Program-made: the position numbers and the translations under genes | Shown here: positions 52,758 to 61,987 of the stretch, piece after piece | Position numbering within the stretch: position 1 is the first letter of the stretch | How the letters are laid out: each line of letters starts with the position of its first letter | The notes under the pieces: generated by a model | Database searches by the model: none | Seen by the model: the letters and a program-made list of their open reading frames with translations, nothing else | Told to the model about the DNA's origin: nothing | Origin: WHSW01 sp033856255 | GTDB taxonomy: Bacteria; Actinomycetota; Thermoleophilia; Solirubrobacterales; 70-9 | NCBI GenBank assembly: GCA_033856255.1 | Contig: JAWVFH010000004.1 | Coordinates: 84,627-148,626, forward strand | DNA length: 64,000 nucleotides | Reading direction: 5' to 3'

Positions 52758-52763
52758 ACTATA
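52758..52763 (-). promoter_or_regulatory. Putative leaderless -10 box of the thiolase-like gene
   Basis: TATAGT on the minus strand ends six bases before the GTG start at 52751, with no Shine-Dalgarno; the GTG is therefore likely to be the first codon of the message. Confidence 0.5.
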
Positions 52764-52872
52764 GGAGCCACCCGATCGCCGCGGGCGAGCTCATGGTGAG
52801 CCTCTCGGGATTCCCCCAAAGGAACGTGTCAGGCCTCTATGAAACTGCCGCTGGCTGCGGTTGTCGGGCTGA

Positions 52873-54756
52873 CTAAACGGCTGCGGGCTCCACCTCCCGG
52901 GGCTCCGCCGCGGCGGCGATCGGCGTGGTAGGAGCGCGCATCCCGTTCGGCAGCCGCCCCTGCAGCAGCAGGACCAGCAGCGAGAGCCGGGCGCGCAGCT
53001 GGGCGTCGGGGTCGTGCATCACCGCCAGTCCGGTCAGCTCCTCGATTCGCGAGAGCCTGTAGCGGATCGTGTTCTCGTGGACGTCGAGCGCGGCGGCCGA
53101 GCCGCGGATGCTCCCCATGTTGTCGAAGAAGGAGCAGAGCGTCGTCAGCAGGTCCGCTTTCGAGTGCTCGCGGACGAGCTCGCCGACCGTCTCCTCGGCG
53201 AACGTGGCGACCGCCTCACCGTCGGAGCTCGAGAGCAGCAGGCTGCCGACCCCCAGTTCGTCGGCGCTGAACAACGACGGACCGCCCGCGGGCGAGAAGC
53301 GGCGGATGCACTCCAGCACCTGCTTGGCCTCGCGCTGGGCCGAGCGATACCCGTCGCGGCCGCGGTGAACGCTGGAGACGCCGGCGATCAGTCGGTCGGC
53401 GGGCCGCAGCGCGCGGCGCACGGCTTCCAACGTGGCGCGGTTGTCGTGGGCGAACGTCTCCGACTCTTCGGCGTCAGGGACCTCGATCAGCGCCGCGGCC
53501 GAGCCCTCGACCGCGGTGACGTGGACGCTCAGCTGCGGCGCCTCGCGGTCGAATGCCGCGGCGACGGCGCGGAAGTCGGGCGCATCGCCCTCGCTGCCGG
53601 AGCGCGAGCCGATCAGCATCACGACCCGGCGCGCGTCGAGGCTGACGCCGAGGCGGTCGGCTCGGCGCCGCGCCACGGCGGTGTCCGAGGTGCCGCCGAG
53701 CAGCTCGGCCGCCAGCGAGGAGCCGGCGTTCCAGTCGGCCTCGACCGCCTTGCGCTCAGAGCTGACCTGCAGCGCGATCAGCGTCGCCGCGCGGCGAACG
53801 GCGACGACGTCGCCGCCGGTGAAGCGGGTCTTGTGCTCCATCACGACCAGCCGTCCCCAGACCTCTTCGCCGAGCACGATCGGGGCGACGACGTGGCGGT
53901 GCAAGACACCGGCTCCGGGGATCGGCCCGACGACAAAAGCTCGGTTGGTGTCATTTTCAGAGAGCGCCTTGTGGACCTCCGGCAGGCTCGCGACCTCGGG
54001 CTCGAGCAGCCGCGGCACCGCGCTCTCGGTTGCCCCCTCGGGCAGGGCCATTGCGACCCGCTCGCCGGAGGGGCGGAAGACGGCGCAGGGCTTGCCGAGG
54101 AGCTGGGCGAGGCTGCGGCTGAGGTCTTGCAGCGACCGCCCTTCGAGGACGAGGTCGGAGAGCTTCTCGTCGACCGCGGTCGCCCGCCGCAGCGCCGAGA
54201 GCTGGCGGCTGGTCGCCTCCAGCTTGGAGTGCAGCTCGAGCCGCACCCGGGTCTGGGTCATGGCCACGGCGGCGAGATCGGCGAAGGCGCGGGCCAACTC
54301 GACCTCGTCCTCGCTGAACTTGTGCTGGCGGTCGACGTCGTCGAGCAGGATCGCGCCGACGACCTCGTCGTTGAAGAGCATCGGCACCTCCAGCAGCGAG
54401 CGGATCTTCCAGTGGCGGACCGTCGCCTTCACCATCCGCGGGTCCTGCCGCGCGTTGGCGACGACGACCGGCCGCCGCGTCTCCAGCATCTCTTTGGTGA
54501 CGCCGTCGGCGGGGACGCCGGCGATCCAGCGTTTGATGTCCTCCGGCAGCGCCCCGCCGGCACAGCAGCCAGCGCAGCCCCGGAACAGGTTCTGGCGCTC
54601 TTCGCGCATGTAGACGCTGCAGCGCTCGACCCCGACCAACCCCGTGATCTGCCTGGCGACCAGGTGCATGAGGTCGTCGATGCTGGTCACCTTGGCGATC
54701 GCCGGGGTGACCTCGGATAGCGCCGAAAACGCGCGCTGCATATGACTTTCGGACAT
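52873..54756 (-). CDS. GAF-domain PucR-type transcriptional regulator
   Basis: 627 residues. The N-terminal GAF domain spans about residues 10-170 (SIDDLMHLVARQITGLVGVE, RCSVYMREERQNLFRGC, LLEVPMLFNDEVVGAILLDD). It carries a cysteine cluster CAGCCAGG that could sense metal or redox state. A central linker domain follows, then the PucR C-terminal HTH: LLTTLCSFFDNMGSIRGSAA, LDVHENTIRYRLSRIEELTG. The segment FRGCAGCCAGG is typical of actinobacterial regulators in steroid and lipid gene clusters. Last gene of the leftward E2-SDR-M20 unit, 14 bases after the peptidase, with AGAGGAG before its ATG. Confidence 0.88.
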   Translation of the reverse strand: MSESHMQRAFSALSEVTPAIAKVTSIDDLMHLVARQITGLVGVERCSVYMREERQNLFRGCAGCCAGGALPEDIKRWIAGVPADGVTKEMLETRRPVVVANARQDPRMVKATVRHWKIRSLLEVPMLFNDEVVGAILLDDVDRQHKFSEDEVELARAFADLAAVAMTQTRVRLELHSKLEATSRQLSALRRATAVDEKLSDLVLEGRSLQDLSRSLAQLLGKPCAVFRPSGERVAMALPEGATESAVPRLLEPEVASLPEVHKALSENDTNRAFVVGPIPGAGVLHRHVVAPIVLGEEVWGRLVVMEHKTRFTGGDVVAVRRAATLIALQVSSERKAVEADWNAGSSLAAELLGGTSDTAVARRRADRLGVSLDARRVVMLIGSRSGSEGDAPDFRAVAAAFDREAPQLSVHVTAVEGSAAALIEVPDAEESETFAHDNRATLEAVRRALRPADRLIAGVSSVHRGRDGYRSAQREAKQVLECIRRFSPAGGPSLFSADELGVGSLLLSSSDGEAVATFAEETVGELVREHSKADLLTTLCSFFDNMGSIRGSAAALDVHENTIRYRLSRIEELTGLAVMHDPDAQLRARLSLLVLLLQGRLPNGMRAPTTPIAAAAEPREVEPAAV

Positions 54757-54770
54757 CGGACGCTCCTCTC

Positions 54771-55991
54771 TTAGCTGAGTAGATCGATCGTCGCCGCGGT
54801 GTAGATCTCCGCCGCTTCGGCGACTTCCGCGAGCGGGATGTGCTCGTCGACGGTGTGTGCAAGTTCGAAATCGCCGGGCCCGAAGGTGATCGTCGCCGGC
54901 ACGTCGAAGCCGTCGCCGTTGGGGCGCATCAGCTCGACCGCGTCAACCCAGCCGCCGTTGAACTTGCGGACGATGGGGTCGTTCTTGCCGTTCTCGCGGA
55001 TCGCCGCGTCCAGCGCCTTGACCCCGGGGTGCTCGGGATCGACTTCGCCCGGACGCAGCCAGAGACGACCGGCGCCCATCGGCAGGATTTTGCGCTCGAA
55101 ACGCACCTCGCCGTCCTCCTGCTCCAGCATCCGCAGGAAGGCGTCGATCGCGTCGCGGACCTCGTTCAGCGTCGCGCCGGGGGGCGAGAGGACCGAGAGC
55201 ACCGCGTCGCAGCGGCCCGGGATCGCCCAGCCGCCGCCGGGGCGGGTGCGGATCGCGTTGGTCGTGACCCGCGGCTCGAACCACTGCGAGTCGCCCTTGG
55301 GCAACTCGAGGCGGCCCTTGTCGACGGCCTCGACCAGCTTCGCCATCTTCGTCACCGCGTTGATCCCGTGCTCGGGCTCGGTCGGGTGCGCGGTCCTGCC
55401 GATCGCGGTGATTTTCCAGGTCGAGATCCCGGGGTAGGCGATCTCGATCCCCTGGTTGCTGGTCGCCTCGGCCGACCACATCGTCCCGACCCGGTCGATG
55501 ACGCCGAGGTCGGCCATCAGCGCCGCGCCGCGGAAGCCGTCCTCGCCATCGGAGTCGGACATGAAGTAGATCGGGCCGCTGCGGGGCCGGCCGGAACCGA
55601 CCACCGCCTTCGCCGCCATCAGCATCGCCACCATCGTCCCCTTGCTGTCGACGGCGCCGCGTCCGTAGAGGACGCCGTCTTTCACATAGGGGTCCCAGGG
55701 ATCGTGCGACCAGTCCGAAGCGACCGCGTGGACGGTGTCGAAGTGGCCGTCGAAGAGGACGCCGGGCCCGTCCCCCTCGCCCTCGATCACGCCGAGCACG
55801 AGCGGCACCTTGCGCCCCTCGACCGGGTACATCTCGACGCTCATCCCGATCTCCTCCATCTGCTTCGCCATCCAGAGGTGGGCGGTCGTGTCCTCGCCGA
55901 CGACGCTGCGGATGCCGACGATTTCGCTCAGCAGTTGCTCGGCGCGCTCGGCGCTGATGCCGGTGGGTCGGGACTTCTGCTCGGTGGCCAT
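54771..55991 (-). CDS. M20 family metallopeptidase/deacylase (ArgE/DapE-like)
   Basis: 406 residues. Metal ligands are visible in VLFDGHFDTVHAV (H-x-D), YGRGAVDSKGTMVAMLMA (bridging Asp), the acidic pair in SDSDGEDGFRG (usually two glutamates) and the C-terminal histidine of ELAHTVDEHIPL. The dimerisation lid domain contains GRTAHPTEPEHGINAV. Such enzymes hydrolyse N-acyl amino acids, dipeptides or carbamates. Its place in an operon with a 2-oxoacid dehydrogenase E2 and an SDR suggests a catabolic deacylase, substrate unknown. Confidence 0.9.
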   Translation of the reverse strand: MATEQKSRPTGISAERAEQLLSEIVGIRSVVGEDTTAHLWMAKQMEEIGMSVEMYPVEGRKVPLVLGVIEGEGDGPGVLFDGHFDTVHAVASDWSHDPWDPYVKDGVLYGRGAVDSKGTMVAMLMAAKAVVGSGRPRSGPIYFMSDSDGEDGFRGAALMADLGVIDRVGTMWSAEATSNQGIEIAYPGISTWKITAIGRTAHPTEPEHGINAVTKMAKLVEAVDKGRLELPKGDSQWFEPRVTTNAIRTRPGGGWAIPGRCDAVLSVLSPPGATLNEVRDAIDAFLRMLEQEDGEVRFERKILPMGAGRLWLRPGEVDPEHPGVKALDAAIRENGKNDPIVRKFNGGWVDAVELMRPNGDGFDVPATITFGPGDFELAHTVDEHIPLAEVAEAAEIYTAATIDLLS

Positions 55992-56049
55992 GTTCTGGGC
56001 GGTTCCTTTCGGTGCTTGTTCTTGGGAGTTCGTTCGGGGGATCTGGTCG

Positions 56050-56775
56050 TCAGAGAAGGTTTGGGTGGTCGGTCAGGGCCATGCCGCCGTCGACCGGGAT
56101 CGAGGCGCCGGTGACCCAGCGCGCCCCGTCGGAGGCGAGGAAGGCGACGACGTCGGCGATCTCGGCGCCGGTGGCGATCCCGCGCAGCGGGGTCTGGGCG
56201 ACGAAGGCGTCCGCGACCTCGGGGCGGTCCAGCATCGGCGCCATCAGCGGCGTCCGCACCACGCCGGGGAGGACGGCGTTGCAGCGGATCCCGCGCGGGC
56301 CGAGCTCGAGCGCGGCGGAGCGGACCAGCGCCTCGAGGCCGGCCTTGCTCGCGCAATAGTGGGCGAGGCCGTCGACCGGCGAGGCGGAGTCGATCGAGGA
56401 GAGCGCCAGGTATGAGCCGCCGGCGGGGATGTGGGGCGCGGCGGCCTGCAGGAAGTTGAAGGCGCCGCTGAGGTTGACGCCGAGGACCAGGTCCCACTCG
56501 CCCGGATCGATCTCCAGGACCGGGGTGACGCGGGCGGTGCCGGCGGCGTAGACGAGGGTGCCGATCGCGCCGTGCTCGGAGACGACGCCGGCGACCGCGG
56601 CGGCGACAGCCTCACGGTCGCGGACGTCGACGGCGACCGCGCCGGCGTCGTCGGGGTCGGGCTTGAGGTCGGCGACGACGGTCGGCCAGCCGGCCGCGGC
56701 GAGGGCGTCGGCGCAGGCGCGCCCGATCCCGGACGCTCCGCCGACGACGAGCGCTGCACCGCTCAAGTCCGCCAC
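56050..56775 (-). CDS. SDR family oxidoreductase (Y-x3-K type)
   Basis: 241 residues. Cofactor loop ALVVGGASGIGRACADALAA, aspartate in VADLKPDPDD, YAAGTARVTP in place of NNAG, serine in LALSSIDSASP and the active site LAHYCASKAGLEALV. C-terminal WVTGASIPVDGGMALTD. The start overlaps the end of the E2 gene by 13 bases, so it is translationally coupled. It may oxidise the alcohol precursor of the 2-oxo substrate, which is a guess from position. Confidence 0.9.
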   Translation of the reverse strand: MADLSGAALVVGGASGIGRACADALAAAGWPTVVADLKPDPDDAGAVAVDVRDREAVAAAVAGVVSEHGAIGTLVYAAGTARVTPVLEIDPGEWDLVLGVNLSGAFNFLQAAAPHIPAGGSYLALSSIDSASPVDGLAHYCASKAGLEALVRSAALELGPRGIRCNAVLPGVVRTPLMAPMLDRPEVADAFVAQTPLRGIATGAEIADVVAFLASDGARWVTGASIPVDGGMALTDHPNLL

Positions 56776-58031
56776 GCCATCCCCCCTTCGAGCAGCTCGG
56801 CCAGCTCGGCGAGGGCGGCGGCGCCGGCAGCGCCGTCGACGACCCGGTGGTCGAACGTGAAAGTCATCATCAGGGTCGGGACGACGGCGAGGGCGCGGTC
56901 GCGGGGGACGACCTTCTCGACGGTGCGGCCGACGGCGAGGATCGAGCTCTCCCCCGGGTTCAGCATTGCCGTGAAGCTGTCGACGCCGAAGGTGCCGAGG
57001 CTGGAGAGGGTCGTCGCGGCGGCGCCCATGTCGGCGATGCCGAGGCGGCCGGCGCGGGTGACCTCGACCAGCCGGGCGCGCTCGAGGGCCAGCTCGGCCA
57101 GCGTCCGCTCGTGGGCGCGGCGCAGGACCGGGACCAGCAGGCCGCGGTCGGTGGCGACGGCGAGGCCGACGTCGATCCCCGCCGGGTGGCGGAACTGCGC
57201 CGGCGCCTCGGCCTCGGCGGGAACGAAGGAGGCGGCGAGTTGGGGGTGGCGGACGAGCGCCTCGGCCAGGGCTTGGACCAGGAGGTCGACGACGCCGACC
57301 TTGGTCGGGCCCTCCGCCGTGAGGCGGGCCTTCTCCGCCAGCAGCCAGGTGGCGTCGACGTCGCGCGTCAGCGTGTACTGCGGAACCAGTTGGCTCTCGC
57401 TGAGCCGGCGCGCGATCGCCTGGCGGGTGGCGGAGAGCGGCTCGAGGCGCTCGCCGGAGGTAGAAGTGGAGGAGGCGGAGGAGGCGGGGTCGGCAGTCGA
57501 CGCGCGGGTGGCGCCAGGTGCGGACTCGCGCTCGGCGACGGCGCGCTCGACGTCGCCGAGGGTGATGCGGCCGCCTGGACCGGTGCCGACCAGCTCCTGC
57601 AGTGAGATGCCGAACTCCGAAGCTGCGCGACGAGCAATGGGGGCCGCCCGCCGACGCCCGGACGGGTCCGCCGTTTGGACGCCGTTAGAAGCCCGGGCCG
57701 TCAAGACCCCAGTCGCCACCGACTCCTCGGGTGGTGGGGGGTCCCCTGCGGCGACAGGGGCCGCCGAGGAGTCGGTCTGCGCACCGTCGTCGTCAGGGTC
57801 GCCGATCCGAATCAGCGTGGCGCCGACCGGCACCGTGTCGCCCACTTCGATGTCGATCGAGGTAACGACCCCCGTGTGCGAAGCCGCGATCTCGGCGATC
57901 GCCTTGTCGGTCTCGACCTCGGCGACGGTCTCGCCCTCGCTCACCTCATCGCCGACCGCGACCAGCACCGCGGTCACCGTTCCCTCGGCGACCTCGAGCC
58001 CCATCTGCGGCAGAACCACATCGACTACCAA
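56763..58031 (-). CDS. 2-oxoacid dehydrogenase E2 (dihydrolipoamide acyltransferase)
   Basis: 422 residues from a TTG start. One lipoyl domain (1-80) with the lipoyl lysine in AEVETDKAIAEIAAS. The peripheral subunit-binding domain is RAAPIARRAASEFGISLQEL (about 135-175). The acyltransferase core ends in MMTFTFDHRVVDGAAGAAAL with the catalytic His and Asp. It transfers the acyl group made by E1 to CoA. E1 alpha and beta lie divergently next to it and no E3 gene is in the window, so the general E3 is probably shared. Acetoin or branched-chain 2-oxoacid substrates are possible. Confidence 0.92.
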   Translation of the reverse strand: MVVDVVLPQMGLEVAEGTVTAVLVAVGDEVSEGETVAEVETDKAIAEIAASHTGVVTSIDIEVGDTVPVGATLIRIGDPDDDGAQTDSSAAPVAAGDPPPPEESVATGVLTARASNGVQTADPSGRRRAAPIARRAASEFGISLQELVGTGPGGRITLGDVERAVAERESAPGATRASTADPASSASSTSTSGERLEPLSATRQAIARRLSESQLVPQYTLTRDVDATWLLAEKARLTAEGPTKVGVVDLLVQALAEALVRHPQLAASFVPAEAEAPAQFRHPAGIDVGLAVATDRGLLVPVLRRAHERTLAELALERARLVEVTRAGRLGIADMGAAATTLSSLGTFGVDSFTAMLNPGESSILAVGRTVEKVVPRDRALAVVPTLMMTFTFDHRVVDGAAGAAALAELAELLEGGMAWRT

Positions 58032-58098
58032 CTGACCAATCCCTTTCGCCCGACGACGTTCCCAGCGCCTCCCAGCACCCCTTATCGTCTGACTATCG

Positions 58099-58170
58099 AC
58101 ACTACCGCTCCTCGCTTACGGCGTCAATCGCGAATTTATGTTGCGACGATCGGACAATCTGGGATACATT
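58099..58170. promoter_or_regulatory. Divergent promoters of the E2 operon and E1 alpha
   Basis: Leftwards: -35 TTGACG (complement of 58122-58127), 17-base spacer, -10 TAGTGT (complement of 58099-58104), giving a leader of about 60 bases before E2. Rightwards: -35 TTGCGA (58141-58146), 18-base spacer, -10 TACATT (58165-58170), nine bases before the E1 alpha ATG at 58180. These are the best-formed promoter pair in the window. Confidence 0.6.
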
Positions 58171-58179
58171 CGTGAATCA

Positions 58180-59187
58180 ATGAGCACAAAGGCAAAACCA
58201 GACGCCGCGTCCAACCGGAACGCTCCCGAGCGCGACCTATTCGCCATGATGGCGCTGATCCGGGCCTTCGAGACCCGCGTCGCCGAGCTCTACCGCGACG
58301 GCGAGATCCCGGGCTTCGTCCACACCTCGCTCGGCCAGGAGGCGGTCGCCGCCGGCGTCGGCGGCGCCCTCGCAGACGGCGACTACATCGCCACCACCCA
58401 CCGCGGCCACGGCCATTGCCTGGCCCGCGGCATGGACGTCGACGGGATGATCGCCGAGCTCTTCGCCCGCGGCGCAGGCCTCTGCCACGGCAAGGGCGGC
58501 TCGATGCACGTCGCCGATCCATCCCACGGCGTGCTCGGCGCCAACGCGATCGTCGGCGCCAGCCTGCCGCTCGCGGTCGGCGCAGCGATGTCGAGCAAGT
58601 TCCTCGGCCAGGGCCGCGTCGCCGTCGCCTTCTTCGGCGAGGGCGCGGTCAACCAGGGCGCCTTCCACGAGGCCGTCAACCTGGCGGCGATCTGGAACCT
58701 GCCGACCGTCCTCGTCTGCGAGAACAACGTCTATGCCGAGTTCTCGGACAGCCGCACGATGACCCGGATCCCAAGCGTCGCCCAGCGCGCGGCCGGCTAC
58801 GGGATCGAGGCCGAGGTGGTCGACGGCAACGACGTCGCCGCCGTCCACGCGCTCACCGTCGACGCCGCGGATCGCTGCCGCGACGGCCGCGGCCCGTTCC
58901 TGATCGAGGCCGAGACCTACCGCTGGCACGGCCACTACGAGGGCGACGCCCAGCCCTACAAGCCCGACGAGGAGGCGGCTTCCTGGCGCGAGCGCGACCC
59001 GCTCGAGGTCTCCGGCGCGCGCCTGGTCGAGAGCGGTGAGGCGAGCGGCGAAGAGCTCGAGCGAATTCGCGGCGAGGCCGCGGCGCGGGTCGAGAGCGCG
59101 ATCGAGCGGGCGCGGTCGCTGCCGCCGCCCGACCCCGAGGAGGCCTACGCCGACGTCTTCGGCGAGGCCGAGGTGGCGCCGCGATGA
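58180..59187 (+). CDS. 2-oxoacid/acetoin dehydrogenase E1 alpha subunit
   Basis: 335 residues. Thiamine-diphosphate-dependent decarboxylase half. Conserved segments are IRAFETRVAELYRDGEIPGF, GKGGSMHVADPSHGVLGANA, the ThDP motif VAFFGEGAVNQGAFHEAVN (GEG in place of the usual GDG, ending in NN of CENNVYAEFS), and ETYRWHGHYEGDAQPY. Closest in style to acetoin dehydrogenase or short PDH alpha subunits. The start at 58180 is preferred over an in-frame ATG at 58138, because a TACATT -10 box at 58165-58170 lies between them. Overlaps E1 beta as ATGA. Confidence 0.93.
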   Translation: MSTKAKPDAASNRNAPERDLFAMMALIRAFETRVAELYRDGEIPGFVHTSLGQEAVAAGVGGALADGDYIATTHRGHGHCLARGMDVDGMIAELFARGAGLCHGKGGSMHVADPSHGVLGANAIVGASLPLAVGAAMSSKFLGQGRVAVAFFGEGAVNQGAFHEAVNLAAIWNLPTVLVCENNVYAEFSDSRTMTRIPSVAQRAAGYGIEAEVVDGNDVAAVHALTVDAADRCRDGRGPFLIEAETYRWHGHYEGDAQPYKPDEEAASWRERDPLEVSGARLVESGEASGEELERIRGEAAARVESAIERARSLPPPDPEEAYADVFGEAEVAPR

Positions 59188-60167
59188 GCGCCGACGCCAC
59201 GGTGACCGAGAGCCGTTACATCGATGCCCTCAACGAGGGCATGGCGACGGCGATTGAAGAGGACGAGCGCGTCGTCCTGATCGGCATCGACGTCGGCGCC
59301 GGCGGTGGCATCTTCCGGGTCACGAAGGGGCTTCACGAGCGCTTCGGCCCGGAGCGGGTGATCGACGCGCCGATCAGCGAGATGGGCTACGTCGGCGCCG
59401 CCGTCGGGGCGGCGATGACTGGGATGCGGCCGATCGTCGAGATCATGTTCATGGACTTCGTCGGCGTCTGCATGGATCCGATCCTCAATCAGGCGGCGAA
59501 GCTGCGCTACATGACCGCCGGCGCGCTCGAGATCCCGATCGTCTTCCGGATGCAGACCGGCGCCGGCAAAGCCGCCGGCGCCCAGCACTCGCAGAGCCTC
59601 GAGGCCTGGTTCGCGCATATCCCCGGGCTGAAAGTGGTGCTGCCGGCGACGGTCGCCGACGCCCGCGACCTGCTGCTCGCCTCGGTCCGCGACCCGAACC
59701 CGGTCGTCTTCGTCGAGAACCGCCGCCTCTACGCCAGCAAGGGCGACATCGACGCCGACCCGCTGCCCCTCGGCAAGGCGCGGGTCGCCCGGCCCGGTGA
59801 GGAGGTCACGGTGGTTACCTGGGGCCAGATGCTACGCCGCTGCCTGGAGGCCGCCGAGGAGGGAGATGCCTCGCTCGAGGTGGTCGACCTGCGCTCACTG
59901 GCCCCGCTCGACATCGAGACGGTGACCGCATCGGTGCGCAAGACCGGCCGGCTGCTGATCGTCCACGAGGCGGTGCAGGACTTCGGCGCCGGCGCCGAGA
60001 TCGCCGCCCGGATCGCCGACGAACTCTTCGACGAACTGCGGACCCCGGTGCGACGCCTCGGCACCCCTGCGGTCCCGATGCCCTTCAGCCCGGACCTGGA
60101 GAAGGCTTTGTTACCAACCTCCAAAGCCATTTCAGCCGCGGCCGAGGCCCTCGTCGCCGAGGGATAG
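59184..60167 (+). CDS. 2-oxoacid/acetoin dehydrogenase E1 beta subunit
   Basis: 327 residues. Partner of E1 alpha, binding the pyrimidine end of thiamine diphosphate through the conserved glutamate in IDAPISEMGYVGAAVGAAMT. Other family segments are SRYIDALNEGMATAIEEDER, PIVEIMFMDFVGVCMDPILN, PNPVVFVENRRLYASKGDI and the C-terminal VHEAVQDFGAGAEIAARI. Start ATG overlaps the E1 alpha TGA. Its stop codon lies within the -10 box of the following FadR-type regulator gene. Confidence 0.95.
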   Translation: MSADATVTESRYIDALNEGMATAIEEDERVVLIGIDVGAGGGIFRVTKGLHERFGPERVIDAPISEMGYVGAAVGAAMTGMRPIVEIMFMDFVGVCMDPILNQAAKLRYMTAGALEIPIVFRMQTGAGKAAGAQHSQSLEAWFAHIPGLKVVLPATVADARDLLLASVRDPNPVVFVENRRLYASKGDIDADPLPLGKARVARPGEEVTVVTWGQMLRRCLEAAEEGDASLEVVDLRSLAPLDIETVTASVRKTGRLLIVHEAVQDFGAGAEIAARIADELFDELRTPVRRLGTPAVPMPFSPDLEKALLPTSKAISAAAEALVAEG

Positions 60168-60170
60168 GGT
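60165..60170 (+). promoter_or_regulatory. Putative leaderless -10 box of the FadR-type regulator, overlapping the E1 beta stop
   Basis: TAGGGT shares its first three bases with the TAG stop of E1 beta and ends seven bases before the ATG at 60178. No Shine-Dalgarno is visible, so the regulator can be transcribed separately from the E1 genes. Confidence 0.4.
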
Positions 60171-60177
60171 TCCTTAC

Positions 60178-61041
60178 ATGCCGGCGCGCGGGGACAGAGG
60201 CACGACCGACGGCCACCTCGTGCAGCCGATCAAGATCGCCCGCGCTTACGAGCAGCTGGCCGGCCTCCTGCGCGAGCGAATTACCTCCGGCGAGCTCGGG
60301 GTCGGCGACCGGCTGCCGTCGGAGAGCGCGCTCGCCAAGCAGGCCGGGGTCAGTCGCTCGACCGTGCGCGAGGCGCTGCGGATCCTCGAACAGGGCGGCT
60401 TGGTCGAACGCGCGAGCCCGCGGATCATGGTCGTCGCCGAGCGCAGCGACAACCCGAGCTTCCGCGAGCTGCGGCGCGAGCTGCGGCGCCACAACCTCAC
60501 CTTCCACCACCTGCACGAGGCGCTGCTGACGATCGATCCGGAACTGACGCGGCTGGCCGCGATCCGGGCCGACAAGAGCGACCTGCAGGCCCTGCACAGC
60601 AACCTCGACGAACAGGAGGAGCACCTCGACCACCTCGCCGAGTGGAGCCGGCTCGACGTCGAGTTCCACGCGACGATCGCCGAGCTCAGCGCCAACCCGG
60701 CGCTGATCATCGCCCGCGAGCCGGTCAGCCAGGTGCTGCTGCCGGCGCTGTACCGGTTCATGGACACGCGCGAGATGGCCGAGCACGCGACCAACTACCA
60801 CCGGCGGATCGTCAGCGAGATCGAGGTCCGCGATCCCGACACCGCCGCGGCGGTCATGCGCAGGCACATAAACGACTGGCGCGCGGCCTGGGAGAACCGC
60901 GGTTTGGATCTCCACCAAGAGGTGCTCGATCTCTCTTATACGACGAAGTCGGAGCCGAATACGGTGATCTCACCCCATCACGAGGATGAAGAGGAGAGAC
61001 CATGGGCTTCGTCAAGAGCGCCGAGGAGATCACCCGTATAG
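60178..61041 (+). CDS. FadR-type GntR family regulator
   Basis: 287 residues. The N-terminal winged helix is typical: AYEQLAGLLRERITSGELGV, GDRLPSESALAKQAGVSRST, VREALRILEQGGLVER. The C-terminal all-helical FCD domain has DVEFHATIAELSANPALIIA and HRRIVSEIEVRDPDTAAAVM with histidines suited to metal/ligand binding. The last 13 residues overlap the next gene by 40 bases. It probably regulates the E1 genes, the divergent E2 unit or the following decarboxylase-like gene in response to a carboxylic acid. Confidence 0.9.
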   Translation: MPARGDRGTTDGHLVQPIKIARAYEQLAGLLRERITSGELGVGDRLPSESALAKQAGVSRSTVREALRILEQGGLVERASPRIMVVAERSDNPSFRELRRELRRHNLTFHHLHEALLTIDPELTRLAAIRADKSDLQALHSNLDEQEEHLDHLAEWSRLDVEFHATIAELSANPALIIAREPVSQVLLPALYRFMDTREMAEHATNYHRRIVSEIEVRDPDTAAAVMRRHINDWRAAWENRGLDLHQEVLDLSYTTKSEPNTVISPHHEDEEERPWASSRAPRRSPV

Positions 61042-61793
61042 AGCACGCCCTCAGCTACCCCCGCTTCACCGGCGGGCAGATGCTGTCGATCGAATTTCTC
61101 AGCGACGAGAGCGTCGTCGCCGAACTGCTGCCGCCGCCGTTGGAAGCGACGGAGGCGCCCGCCGTGCGGGCGATGGTCGGGCGCTGGCAGTCCAACTGCG
61201 TCGGTGACTTCTACGGCGGATCGGTCTACCTAGCCGCCCAACACGAAGGCGTCGAGGGCGAGTACGTGCTGGCGATGTACATGAACAGCGACGTGCCGAC
61301 GATCTACGGCCGCGACCTCTTCGGAGAGCCGAAGAAGATCGCGGACTCCGCCCTGCGCCGGCGCGGCGACAACTTCCGCGGCTGGGTCGACCGCGGCGGG
61401 GTGCGGATCATGGAACTGCAGGGCGAGCTGACGAAGGACACCGGCCCCTTCGACGCCGAGGGCTACAACTTCAACTTCAAGGCCCGGCCGGCGGCCAACG
61501 GCGCCGGGCTCGAGGAGGACGCGATCCTCACCCGCGCCCACTTCGACGTCCACGCCACGGCCTCGCTCGAAGGCGCCGGCTCGGTCGTCCTGCGCGGCAC
61601 CGTCCACGACCCGCTCGACGAGATCCCGATCCGTTCGGTGACGAAAGCCAGCTACATGGAGTGCGACCTGATCGGCGCCTGCGAGGCGGTCGCCACGACT
61701 CCCGCCGACGTCTTCCTGCCGTTCCACTACGGCCGCCACGACGACTGGAGCGCCCTCGACACCGAATCCGCCGCGGTAGTCCCCGTCGCTTAG
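61002..61793 (+). CDS. Acetoacetate decarboxylase-like protein (second copy)
   Basis: 263 residues; start ATG with GAGGAGAG upstream, inside the end of the regulator gene. The active-site segment YGRDLFGEPKKIADSALRRR has the Lys-Lys pair of acetoacetate decarboxylase. LSIEFLSDESVVAELLPPPL and VYLAAQHEGVEGEYVLAMYM are typical of the family. It is only distantly similar to the copy at 18662-19486, where the motif reads IWGYAKKLAVF. Co-expression with a FadR-type regulator and an E1 operon suggests a keto-acid or enone substrate. Confidence 0.83.
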   Translation: MGFVKSAEEITRIEHALSYPRFTGGQMLSIEFLSDESVVAELLPPPLEATEAPAVRAMVGRWQSNCVGDFYGGSVYLAAQHEGVEGEYVLAMYMNSDVPTIYGRDLFGEPKKIADSALRRRGDNFRGWVDRGGVRIMELQGELTKDTGPFDAEGYNFNFKARPAANGAGLEEDAILTRAHFDVHATASLEGAGSVVLRGTVHDPLDEIPIRSVTKASYMECDLIGACEAVATTPADVFLPFHYGRHDDWSALDTESAAVVPVA

Positions 61794-61987
61794 CCGGGAG
61801 CTCCAGCGCTGACCATCTCCGCGTGGGAGTTTCGTGCGCGCCAGGTGTCCGGCGCCCGGGCGACGACAGGCAGATCGATTCCCCCTCGCCAAGGTCAGCC
61901 TCGACTACGCGGGGGCCGCCGCTCTGAGCGACGTCAGCTCCCGCAAGTGCAGAGTCCTGGAATAAGGACTCCCACCGGTCGTCTCCA

